NCBI RefSeq assembly: GCF_002163835.1
Contig: NZ_CP019331.1
Span: 2,331,001 to 2,395,000, forward strand
Length of the DNA stretch: 64,000 nucleotides
Origin: Polaribacter sp. SA4-10
Lineage (GTDB): Bacteria > Bacteroidota > Bacteroidia > Flavobacteriales > Flavobacteriaceae
Direction of reading: 5' to 3'
The notes below the pieces were generated by a model. The model made no database searches, was not told the DNA's origin, and saw nothing but the letters and a program-made list of their open reading frames with translations. Of this stretch, positions 1 to 7,037 are shown in pieces. The position numbers were made by a program, and so were the translations under genes. Every line of letters starts with the position of its first letter. Position 1 is the stretch's first letter.

Positions 1-2370
1 TTGGGTTTTAACATAGTTTGGGTTTTTATACACCCGAACCGATCCTGAATCAGTACCATTTAATCCATCATTACCAATAGCTCCAATTGCCACCACAGAT
101 CCATCGGTACTTAAACTCACTGAACTTCCTGAGTAATCATAAGCTACTTCCCCATCAATGTCTGCGCCTATTTGGGCCCAAGTACCCCCTGTGTTTTTAT
201 ACAAACGAACCGATCCTGAACGAGTACCATTTCCATCGTTATAAATCCCTCCAATTGCCACCACAGCACCATCGGAACTTAAACTCACTGAAGTTCCTGA
301 TTGATCTCCAGCTGTTTCTCCATCAATGTCTGCGCCGATTTGGGCCCAAGTACCACCTGTATTTTTATACAAACGAACAGATCCTGAATTAGCACCATTT
401 TCATCATTATAAATCCCTCCAATTGCCACCACAGATCCATCGGAACTTAAACTCACTGAAATTCCTGAGAAATCTCCAGCTGCTTCGCCATCAATGTCTG
501 CGCCGATTTGGTCCCAAGTACCACTTGTGTTTTTATACAAACGAACCGATCCTGAACTACTACCATTTCCAGCATTACGAGAAGCTCCAATTGCCACCAC
601 AGCACCATCGGAACTTAAACTCACTGAAGTTCCTAAGTAATCTCCAGCTGCTTCGCCATCAATGTCTGCGCCGATTTGGTCCCAAGTACCACCTGTATTT
701 TTATACAAACGAACCGATCCTGAACTAGTACCATTTCCATCATTATAAAGAGCTCCAATTGCCACCACAGATCCATCGGAACTTAAACTCACTGACCTTC
801 CTGATTCATCTCCAGCTGCTTCCCCATCAATGTCTGCGCCTATTTGATCCCAAGTACCACCTGTATTTTTATACAAACGAACCGATCCTGAACGATAACC
901 ATTTCCAGCATTACGAGGAGCTCCAATTGCCACCACAGATCCATCGGTACTTAAACTCACTGAACTTCCTGAGTAATCTCCAGCTGCTTCGCCATCAATA
1001 TCTGCGCCTATTTGGGCCCAAGTACCAGCTGTATTTTTATACAAACGAACGGATCCTGAACGAGTACCATTTCCATCATTATAAATCCCTCCAATTGCCA
1101 TCACAGATCCATCGAAACTTAAACTCACTGAACTTCCTGAGTAATCATCAGCTGCTTCCCCATCAATGTCTGCGCCTATTTGGGCCCAAGGATCATTTGT
1201 ATATTTATACAAACGAACCGATCCTGAATAAGCACCATTTAATCCATCATTATAACGAGCTCCAATTGCCACCACAGATCCATCGGAACTTAAACTCACT
1301 GAAAATCCTGATTCATCATTAGCTGCCTCCCCATCAATGTCTGCGCCTATTTGGGCCCAACTACCACTTGTATTTTTATACAAACGAACAGATCCTGAAT
1401 TTGATCCATTTCCATCATTATTACGAGCTCCAATTGCCACCACAGATCCATCGGAACTTAAACTCACTGACCATCCTGATTGATCTTGAGCTGCTTCCCC
1501 ATCAAGGTCTCCGCCTATTTGGACCCAACTACCACTTGTATTTTTATACAAACGAACCGATCCTGAATTAGCACCATTTTCATCATTATTAGGAGCTCCA
1601 ATTGCCACCACAGATCCATCGGAACTTAAACTCACTGAATGACCGGATTGATCTTGAGCTGCTTCCCCATCAATGTCTGCGCCTATTTGATCCCAAGTAC
1701 CACCTGTATTTTTATACAAACGAACAGATCCTGAATAAGCACCATTTAATCCATCATTAAGAAGAGCTCCAATTGCCACCACAGATCCATCGGAACTTAA
1801 ACTCACTGAAATTCCTGATTGATCTCCAGCTGCTTCCCCATCAATGTCTGCGCCGATTTGGGCCCAAGTACCACCTGTATTTTTATACAAACGAACAGAT
1901 CCTGAATTAGCACCATTTCCATCATTATAACGAGCTCCAATTGCCACCACAGATCCATCGGAACTTAAACTCACTGAAATTCCTGATTGATCATAAGCTG
2001 CTTCCCCATCAATGTCTGCGCCTATTTGGGCCCAAGTACCACTTGTGTTTTTATACAAACGAACCGATCCTGAATTAGCTCCATTTCCATCATTATAAGG
2101 AGCTCCAATTGCCACCACAGATCCATCGGAACTTAAACTCACTGACCTTCCTGAGTAATCTTCAGCTGCTTCCCCATCAATGTCTGCGCCTATTTTGTCC
2201 CAACTACCACCTGTATTTTTATACAAACGAACCGATCCTGAATTTGATCCATTTACTCCATCATTAAAAGGAGCTCCAATTGCCATCACAGATCCATCGG
2301 AACTTAAACTCACTGAGCTTCCTGAGTAATCTCCAGCTGCTTCGCCATCAATGTCTGCGCCTATTTGGGT
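1..2370 (-). repeat. Tandem 168/171-bp coding repeats (14 units)
   Basis: The conserved string tctgcgcc (tctccgcc in one unit) marks each unit. It lies at 161, 329, 497, 665, 833, 1001, 1169, 1340, 1508, 1676, 1847, 2015, 2183 and 2354, giving spacings of 168 bp with three of 171 bp. The 171-bp units carry one extra codon in the NDG(x)NG loop. The array is in frame with the coding sequence and has no unique spacers, so it is a protein repeat and not a CRISPR array. Differences between units cluster at a few codons, mostly around YxNDG and the xxSGxS positions. Confidence 0.9.
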
Positions 2371-2439
2371 TTGGGCTTGTAGGTTTATAAAACTTACTAA
2401 AAAGCAGGTTTGTAAAACCAATAATTTAAAATTTTTCAT
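1..2439 (-). CDS. Secreted FG-GAP-like repeat protein, 3' end outside window
   Basis: Partial gene of 813 codons, open without a stop from the ATG at 2439 to the window edge. The product starts with a signal peptide (MKNFKLLVLQ..., likely cut after LQAQ). It then consists of at least 14 tandem repeats of 56 residues (168 bp), three spacings being 57 residues (171 bp). Each unit contains IGADIDGEAA, SVSLSSDGSVVAIGA, NDGNG and SGSVRLYKN. This resembles integrin-alpha/FG-GAP beta-propeller blades, so an extracellular adhesin-like or surface role is an inference. The repeats are almost identical at DNA level. The last unit in the window (towards position 1) diverges, so a C-terminal domain may follow, perhaps a secretion sorting domain, but this is not visible. 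Several open frames on the opposite strand are only shadows of the repeats. Confidence 0.85.
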   Translation of the reverse strand, partial: MKNFKLLVLQTCFLVSFINLQAQTQIGADIDGEAAGDYSGSSVSLSSDGSVMAIGAPFNDGVNGSNSGSVRLYKNTGGSWDKIGADIDGEAAEDYSGRSVSLSSDGSVVAIGAPYNDGNGANSGSVRLYKNTSGTWAQIGADIDGEAAYDQSGISVSLSSDGSVVAIGARYNDGNGANSGSVRLYKNTGGTWAQIGADIDGEAAGDQSGISVSLSSDGSVVAIGALLNDGLNGAYSGSVRLYKNTGGTWDQIGADIDGEAAQDQSGHSVSLSSDGSVVAIGAPNNDENGANSGSVRLYKNTSGSWVQIGGDLDGEAAQDQSGWSVSLSSDGSVVAIGARNNDGNGSNSGSVRLYKNTSGSWAQIGADIDGEAANDESGFSVSLSSDGSVVAIGARYNDGLNGAYSGSVRLYKYTNDPWAQIGADIDGEAADDYSGSSVSLSFDGSVMAIGGIYNDGNGTRSGSVRLYKNTAGTWAQIGADIDGEAAGDYSGSSVSLSTDGSVVAIGAPRNAGNGYRSGSVRLYKNTGGTWDQIGADIDGEAAGDESGRSVSLSSDGSVVAIGALYNDGNGTSSGSVRLYKNTGGTWDQIGADIDGEAAGDYLGTSVSLSSDGAVVAIGASRNAGNGSSSGSVRLYKNTSGTWDQIGADIDGEAAGDFSGISVSLSSDGSVVAIGGIYNDENGANSGSVRLYKNTGGTWAQIGADIDGETAGDQSGTSVSLSSDGAVVAIGGIYNDGNGTRSGSVRLYKNTGGTWAQIGADIDGEVAYDYSGSSVSLSTDGSVVAIGAIGNDGLNGTDSGSVRVYKNPNYVKTQ

Positions 2440-2530
2440 AGCTATTTATTTAATAACCTGTAATCTAGTATAAAGGAAGAGACTTTAACTACGTATAGAT
2501 ACCCTATTTTTAGATTATGAAGTATAAATA

Positions 2531-2776
2531 ATGTACTCTTTGTTTTTAGTTGAAGCTCCTAATTTTCCATTAAGAAGCATGAAAATTAGAGATGAAAGAC
2601 ATGGGCCTACAAGTTGGGTTTCAATAATTATTAGAGAAGGAAAATTTAGACAAGTGAGAAAAATGACTGCTGCTGTTGGTTTCCCTACATTGCGTTTAAT
2701 ACGTGTTAGAATAGGTGAGGTTAAATTAGAGAACTTAGAAGTTGGTGAAGTAAAAGAAGTAACCTGTTTTACTTAA
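2531..2776 (+). pseudogene. C-terminal relic of a pseudouridine synthase (RluE-like)
   Basis: The 81-residue frame contains the conserved C-terminal segment of the RsuA/RluE family of pseudouridine synthases: PTSWVSIIIREGKFRQVRKM, then TAAVGFPTLRLIRVRIGEV. Full-length members have about 180-190 residues and carry the catalytic aspartate in the missing N-terminal half. An in-frame stop (2525-2527) lies just before the ATG, and no N-terminal coding sequence is visible between here and the repeat-protein start at 2439. It is therefore a truncated, probably non-functional remnant. A hairpin terminator still follows at 2791-2819. Confidence 0.75.
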
Positions 2777-2790
2777 AATAACCGCAAAAA

Positions 2791-2819
2791 AAAAGAGAAG
2801 TAAAAATTACTTCTCTTTT
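2791..2819. terminator. Bidirectional hairpin terminator
   Basis: A 13-bp perfect inverted repeat (AAAAGAGAAGTAA, loop of 3, TTACTTCTCTTTT) is flanked by A-runs on the left and T/A-rich sequence on the right. It lies between the convergent rluE relic and the beta-barrel gene and could serve both. Confidence 0.75.
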
Positions 2820-2826
2820 AAATTTC

Positions 2827-3414
2827 TTAAAATTCAAATCCTACAGAGATTTGCCAAAGTCTATTTTTTGGTTTGTCTTCATCGTAAATATCATTTTGTC
2901 CTATGTGATATCTTGCCGCTAAAGTGAAGCCTGCATCACTTTTAAAACCTGCACCTAAATTTACACCCCAATCAAAATTATTTGGTTCTAACTCTCTTGA
3001 TGTATCTCCAAAAATAAAATCAGAATCATATGTTTCTTTGTGTGAAATTGAAAATCCTACTTGTGGTCCTGCTTCTAAAAAGAAGCTTTTCATAGGGTAT
3101 AATTTTAACATCAACGGAACATTTAAATAATCTAACTTTTGAGTAAAGGTTCCATCCTCATCTATCATTTTGTACCCTTGCTGCGAGTATAAAATTTCTG
3201 GTTGAACAGAAATATATTTACCAATATAAGACTCCACATAGATACCCAGGTGAAAGCCATGTAATCTTTCTGTTTCTGAGGTTCCATCAAAACTAACTGA
3301 AGAGACATTATACCCTCCTTTAATACCTGCTGTTGCTTTATTTTTTCTGTCTTGTGCATTTAATGATAAAGTACTTACAATCATTACTGCAATTGCTATA
3401 TATGTTGTTTTCAT
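2827..3414 (-). CDS. Outer-membrane beta-barrel protein (PorT-like family)
   Basis: The product has 195 residues when started at the ATG at 3414, which begins a clear signal peptide (MKTTYIAIAVMIVSTLSLNAQ). An upstream ATG at 3471 would add 19 charged residues in front of the signal and overlap the next gene, so I reject it. The mature part has alternating amphipathic strands (GIKGGYNVSS, YISVQPEILYSQQGY, LNVPLMLKLYPM, FFLEAGPQVGF, WGVNLGAGF, FTLAARYHIG) and ends with ISVGFEF, a C-terminal aromatic residue as in outer-membrane barrels. This is typical of the small eight-strand barrel family common in Bacteroidota. It lies 20 bp downstream of the zinc-protease gene and is probably co-transcribed with it. 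The ligand or function is unknown. Confidence 0.8.
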   Translation of the reverse strand: MKTTYIAIAVMIVSTLSLNAQDRKNKATAGIKGGYNVSSVSFDGTSETERLHGFHLGIYVESYIGKYISVQPEILYSQQGYKMIDEDGTFTQKLDYLNVPLMLKLYPMKSFFLEAGPQVGFSISHKETYDSDFIFGDTSRELEPNNFDWGVNLGAGFKSDAGFTLAARYHIGQNDIYDEDKPKNRLWQISVGFEF

Positions 3415-3434
3415 TTTTTTAGTTTTTAAAAGCG

Positions 3435-4220
3435 TTATCTTCCTCCGTTTGCCTTTAAATCGGCTAAACATTGTGCATCTAATTTAGGTACTTGACCTCC
3501 AGAAATCATAGTGTCTATTCCCTGGCTTGTTTCTGCAGCAAAATACATTAAACAGCTCTCTTCAACACAGTGTCCTGCATGATCCGGGTCTTCGTGGTCA
3601 CTTTGCAAGTCCGTTCCTATATTTGTTAATCCTAAAATATGTCCGAATTCATGATGAATTACAGCGGATTCTAACAAACTTCTCTCTGGCTCAAAAGTGC
3701 TGTTACTTAAACCTCGTATTGTTTCTTCATAAATTACAAAAGAAGTGTTCCAATAGGCAGAACCTAAAATTGAACCTTGGTTTGAATCTCTTGAAGAGTT
3801 TCCGTTGATAAACAATACCCAAACTGCAATTGTTGAACTAGAATTATATTGTGTTCTGAATTCTTTTTCAATATCCGCTACTTCTTCGGTAGTATATTCT
3901 GTTTTTCCTGTAGCTGAAATTTCCTTTTCAATAAACGTTACTCCTGCTGTTTTAAAAGTCCTATCTTCTATAAAGTTTTTAAAATTATCTAATGCTTCTT
4001 GTGTTGGTTTAAAGCCTTCAATAAAAGCAATTTCAACAATCATTTTATCAAACGTATTTGCAGAAAGTAAATCGTTAGCAGAAGACCCTGTTTGTTGTCT
4101 ATTTGAAGCCACATTGATAGTGTCTCCTGTAGCTGGATCTATGATTTGTTCTGTTTCTTCTGAAGAACATGAAAAAAAGATGCTACAAACTAAAATTACT
4201 CTTAATATATTATGTTTCAT
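3435..4220 (-). CDS. Lipoprotein zinc metalloprotease (HExxHxxG)
   Basis: The product has 261 residues. A lipoprotein signal ends in FFSCSS (Cys18 would be lipidated). The catalytic zinc motif is HEFGHILGL at residues 190-198 (His190, Glu191, His194, Gly197). Potential further ligands follow in TDLQSDHED, and CLMYF near residue 223 looks like a metzincin Met-turn. Cys218 and Cys223 may form a disulphide. This combination matches membrane-anchored metalloproteases of the metzincin/archaemetzincin type seen in flavobacteria. It presumably acts at the outer membrane or cell surface. Its substrate is unknown. It precedes the beta-barrel gene by 20 bp and follows a perfect inverted repeat (4237-4276). 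Confidence 0.75.
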   Translation of the reverse strand: MKHNILRVILVCSIFFSCSSEETEQIIDPATGDTINVASNRQQTGSSANDLLSANTFDKMIVEIAFIEGFKPTQEALDNFKNFIEDRTFKTAGVTFIEKEISATGKTEYTTEEVADIEKEFRTQYNSSSTIAVWVLFINGNSSRDSNQGSILGSAYWNTSFVIYEETIRGLSNSTFEPERSLLESAVIHHEFGHILGLTNIGTDLQSDHEDPDHAGHCVEESCLMYFAAETSQGIDTMISGGQVPKLDAQCLADLKANGGR

Positions 4221-4236
4221 TTTGCTTTTATTTAAA

Positions 4237-4276
4237 ACTTTACAACTATTATAAACTTCTATAATAGTTGTAAAGT
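4237..4276. terminator. Perfect 17-bp inverted repeat (terminator or operator)
   Basis: The left arm 4237-4253 (ACTTTACAACTATTATA) and right arm 4260-4276 are exact inverse complements with a 6-nt loop. The element lies 27 bp downstream of the stop of the lipoprotein gene 4304-5356 and 16 bp upstream of the protease start. On the minus strand it is followed by TTTTAAATAAA, a weak U tract. It could terminate the lipoprotein transcript or act as an operator or mRNA hairpin for the protease. Confidence 0.55.
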
Positions 4277-4303
4277 ATCATTTATTTACTTGGGTTAAAG
4301 ATA

Positions 4304-5356
4304 TTAAATCTTCTTAAAAGCTAATGTTACAGAAGCGTCCGTTTTACTTGTTAAAGTAATAACTGTATCGCTATAAGCACTCACAATAAAATCATTTCCT
4401 AAAGCACTTACTGCTGTATTACTTGCAAAGCTAATATCTACAAAAACTTCGATTTCTGAACTTACAGTGTACGTTCCCTCAATTTCATCTAATGTTGCGT
4501 TTGCCTGGTTTTTAGCAACTATTTTTAAATCGTTCGTAAATTCTATCGTATAATCTGCATAGTCGTTTGCTGTTTCAACACCACCCGTAATAAAAGTTTC
4601 TACTTTAAATATAGATCCACTTAAGATTGCCTCTACTTCAACTGCACTTTCTGCTGCTTCCTCTTCTTCCTCTTCTGTTTGTAAACAATCTGAAATTGCA
4701 CTTTGAAACTCTGCATCACTTCCTATTTGAATAGAAGTTCCGTTACTTGCAGTTACATTCATTGGATAATTTACTGAAAACAACTCGTCTGATTGTAAGT
4801 CTGACATAAATGTATACAGTTGTTGTTGTGATTGAATAACTACACTTCCTGTTTGTTCTATACTTACATTATAGGTTAACATTGTTATTGGAAAATCGAT
4901 CTCTACACAAGAAATAGCGTCATTTCCTTCCTCTTCTGCACTTTCACATGCTTCTTTTAATTCGTCTAAGTCTGACTGGCTTTGTAAAGTAACTTGTGTA
5001 TGACTGCTTGTTATTACTCTAATAGGAAATTGAAAAGTTACAACATCACTATCGTCATTAAATTCTCCCATAATATTTAAAACTGCTGAGAAATCTAATT
5101 TACTTATTATAGTAATACTTTGTCCGTTTACTGCTGCTGTTAATGGGAATAATAATTCTGTACAAGAGTTACCATCTAAAAAGTCGTCATCAGAACCGTC
5201 ATTCTTAGCAGCTCTTTCATAATTAGAGGCAGTTGGCGATGTAGATGAATTTGCATTTGGATTGGTACCCACTTGTGAATTTTCTTCAGATTGACATGAT
5301 GTAAATCCTAAAATTGCTGTGAAAGCAATTGCTGTAAATAATTTAAATGTTTTCAT
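4304..5356 (-). CDS. Lipoprotein with two internal repeats, unknown function
   Basis: I start at the ATG at 5356 (350 residues), which gives a clean lipoprotein signal with lipobox LGFTSC (Cys21); the ATG at 5404 adds an unnatural leader. After a Ser/Asn/Thr-rich linker there are two similar modules: residues 64-138 beginning SCTELLFPLT and 149-225 beginning SCVEIDFPIT. Each has FPIxV or YPMNV, then TxVTLQSQSDLDEL or TSIQIGSDAEFQSA, and ends near a second Cys. An acidic EEEEEEAAE linker leads to a C-terminal beta-rich domain. I do not recognise a functional family. It is transcribed divergently from the ECF sigma gene, and two copies of a 35-bp element lie in its promoter region, so it is a candidate target of that sigma factor. 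Confidence 0.7.
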   Translation of the reverse strand: MKTFKLFTAIAFTAILGFTSCQSEENSQVGTNPNANSSTSPTASNYERAAKNDGSDDDFLDGNSCTELLFPLTAAVNGQSITIISKLDFSAVLNIMGEFNDDSDVVTFQFPIRVITSSHTQVTLQSQSDLDELKEACESAEEEGNDAISCVEIDFPITMLTYNVSIEQTGSVVIQSQQQLYTFMSDLQSDELFSVNYPMNVTASNGTSIQIGSDAEFQSAISDCLQTEEEEEEAAESAVEVEAILSGSIFKVETFITGGVETANDYADYTIEFTNDLKIVAKNQANATLDEIEGTYTVSSEIEVFVDISFASNTAVSALGNDFIVSAYSDTVITLTSKTDASVTLAFKKI

Positions 5357-5390
5357 ATTAATAGATTTAATGATTAATGTTTCTTGTTTA

Positions 5391-5425
5391 TATAAGTAAA
5401 ACAACTTTGTACTACTTTACCCTAC
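5391..5425 (-). promoter_or_regulatory. 35-bp element, copy A (candidate ECF promoter)
   Basis: Read on the minus strand, the element is GTAGGGTAAA, 10 variable bases, then GTTGTTTTACTTATA. It ends 34 bp before the start codon of the lipoprotein gene (5356). Copy B, 72 bp further upstream, is identical in both conserved blocks and differs only in the spacer. Spacing and position fit a promoter or activator site; assigning it to the neighbouring ECF sigma factor is an inference. Confidence 0.55.
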
Positions 5426-5462
5426 TTATTCTTTTTTTGAATGGTTATTATTTTTGCCCATC

Positions 5463-5497
5463 TATAAGTAAAACAACTAAACGTTTATTTACCCTAC
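5463..5497 (-). promoter_or_regulatory. 35-bp element, copy B
   Basis: Minus-strand GTAGGGTAAA, spacer TAAACGTTTA (itself palindromic), then GTTGTTTTACTTATA. The 10-bp and 15-bp blocks match copy A exactly. Its left block overlaps a plus-strand TACCTTTG (5495-5502), a good match to the flavobacterial -7 element TAnnTTTG upstream of the sigma gene. Occupation of this site could therefore affect the sigma gene promoter. Confidence 0.55.
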
Positions 5498-5502
5498 CTT
5501 TG
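5495..5502 (+). promoter_or_regulatory. TAnnTTTG -7 element for the ECF sigma gene
   Basis: TACCTTTG matches the Bacteroidota housekeeping -7 consensus and lies 40 bp before the ATG at 5543. No convincing TTG -33 element is seen at the usual distance, so it may be weak or activator-dependent. It overlaps copy B of the 35-bp element. Confidence 0.45.
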
Positions 5503-5542
5503 TCTTATAAAATTATAAGATTTTATATTTTAAACCCCCTTT

Positions 5543-6052
5543 ATGACTGATAAATCACTTTGTGATGAAATTTATTTTAATAAGTTCTACTCTTCTCACA
5601 TTCAGTCTGCAAGTAATTTTGCATACTATAAAAGCGGAGAGAAAAATACCTCTTTAGATTTAGCACAAGAAGCATTTATAAAAATTTGGGAGAATTGTGC
5701 TAAAATAGAATTTGAAAAAGCAAAGTCTTATTTATTTACAGTTATTAACAATCTTTTTTTAAATAAAGTTAAACACGAAAAAGTAGTTTTCGAATATGCC
5801 AAAAGCAGTCCTTATTTAGATGTTGATAACCAAAGTCCAGATTATTTATTAGAGGAAGAAGAGTTTAAAGACAAATTAAAAAGGGCAATTGCAGATTTAA
5901 CTGAAGGAGAACGTGAAGTTTTTTTGATGAACAGAATTGATGGTAAAAAATACAGAGAAATAGCAGAACTATTAGAAATATCTCAGAAAGCAGTTGAAAA
6001 ACGCATGTCATTAGCCTTAAAAAAATTAAGAAATAAAATAGACGGAATTTAA
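5543..6052 (+). CDS. ECF RNA polymerase sigma factor (FecI-like)
   Basis: 169 residues, the usual length for a group of Bacteroidota ECF sigma factors. Region 2 is visible as LDLAQEAFIKIWENCAKIEF with KSYLFTVINNLFLNKVKHEK. Region 4 is visible as LTEGEREVFLMNRIDGKKYREIAELLEISQKAVEKRMSLALKKLR, the helix-turn-helix that reads the -35 element. It is followed 70 bp later by fecR and then by a TonB receptor with an STN domain, the standard surface-signalling arrangement. In known Fec-type systems the receptor senses its ligand, the anti-sigma FecR relays the signal, and the sigma factor transcribes the transport genes. Which ligand is involved here is not visible. Confidence 0.9.
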   Translation: MTDKSLCDEIYFNKFYSSHIQSASNFAYYKSGEKNTSLDLAQEAFIKIWENCAKIEFEKAKSYLFTVINNLFLNKVKHEKVVFEYAKSSPYLDVDNQSPDYLLEEEEFKDKLKRAIADLTEGEREVFLMNRIDGKKYREIAELLEISQKAVEKRMSLALKKLRNKIDGI

Positions 6053-6053
6053 G

Positions 6054-6088
6054 GTAGGGTAAACTACTTTTTAAGTGTTACATATATA
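6054..6088 (+). promoter_or_regulatory. Degenerate third copy of the 35-bp element before fecR
   Basis: Plus-strand GTAGGGTAAA (6054-6063) is identical to the first block of copies A and B. After a 10-bp spacer it is followed by AGTGTTACATATATA, which matches 9 of 15 positions of the second block (TGTT and TATA kept). It starts right after the sigma stop codon and ends 34 bp before the fecR ATG, the same distance and orientation as copy A has to its gene. This suggests a second promoter for fecR and the receptor. Confidence 0.5.
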
Positions 6089-6122
6089 GAAGTACTAAAA
6101 TATTGAAACAAGTTCATCAAAA

Positions 6123-7037
6123 ATGAAACACGAAAAAGAAATATTAAAATGGCTAAACAAAGAAATCTCTGATGAGGAACTATTGCGTTTAAAAGAAACT
6201 GAAAATTTTAAAACTTTAGATAAAATTTCTCATTATAGTACTCAATTTGAAGTACCAAAAGTAGATGTAGAAAAAGCCCTTGTAGATTTAAAAAATAAGA
6301 TAAAAAACAAGTCTAAGAAAGGCAAAGTTGTCTCCTTTAATTTTAAAAACTTATACAAATATGCTGCAGCAATTGTAATCTTAATAACTACTTCTTACTA
6401 TTTATTTTTTAACAACCAAGTAGATTTTAATACCCAATTTGCAGAAACAAAAACCTTTAATTTACCAGATAATTCTGAAGTTATTCTAAACGCAAATTCA
6501 GAAATTACCTACTCTAAAACAGTGTGGAAAGAAAGTAGAAATTTAACTTTAAATGGAGAAGCTTATTTTAAAGTTAAGAAAGGAAAAAAGTTTACTGTAA
6601 ATACAGAAATTGGAGAAGTAACCGTACTTGGAACTCAATTTAATGTAAAAGAAAGAGCGGGTTATTTTGAGGTAAAAACCTACGAAGGTTTGGTAAGTGT
6701 CTCTTATAAAGACACACTTGTAAAATTACCTAGAGGAACTATTTTTAAAGTAGTCAATGGTATTATAGATACAACCAATACTTTTGATGTAAGTGAAAAA
6801 TCTTGGTTACAAAAAGAATCCAACTTTAAAAGCATACAACTTCGTTTTGTTTTAGCTGAAATAGAAAATCAGTTTGGTTACAAAATAGAAACAAAAGATA
6901 TTGACTTAAATAAATTATATTCTGGTGGTTTTACCCATACAGATATCAATATTGCATTGAAATCTGTAACAATTCCGTTACAATTATCATATAAAATTGA
7001 AGGTAAAAAAATTACTATATTTAATTATGGTGAATAA
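6123..7037 (+). CDS. FecR-family anti-sigma factor
   Basis: 304 residues. The N-terminal cytoplasmic part (about residues 1-75) would hold the sigma factor. A single membrane segment lies at about residues 78-96 (LYKYAAAIVILITTSYYLFF). The periplasmic FecR domain follows (TFNLPDNSEVILNANSEITY, GEAYFKVKKGKKFTVNTEIG, VTVLGTQFNV), and then a C-terminal DUF4974-type domain (about 230-300) that usually contacts the receptor's signalling domain. It overlaps the TonB receptor gene by 11 bp, indicating translational coupling. Confidence 0.9.
   Translation: MKHEKEILKWLNKEISDEELLRLKETENFKTLDKISHYSTQFEVPKVDVEKALVDLKNKIKNKSKKGKVVSFNFKNLYKYAAAIVILITTSYYLFFNNQVDFNTQFAETKTFNLPDNSEVILNANSEITYSKTVWKESRNLTLNGEAYFKVKKGKKFTVNTEIGEVTVLGTQFNVKERAGYFEVKTYEGLVSVSYKDTLVKLPRGTIFKVVNGIIDTTNTFDVSEKSWLQKESNFKSIQLRFVLAEIENQFGYKIETKDIDLNKLYSGGFTHTDINIALKSVTIPLQLSYKIEGKKITIFNYGE

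Noticed and set aside
87..1571. Several plus-strand open frames of 67-187 residues with repeated sequence
   Set aside because: They are antisense shadows of the tandem repeats in the minus-strand gene; the minus frame is continuous, has a signal peptide and reads as known FG-GAP-like repeats.
1..2370. Regular direct repeats as a CRISPR array
   Set aside because: The units are 168/171 bp, coding, contiguous and without unique spacers.
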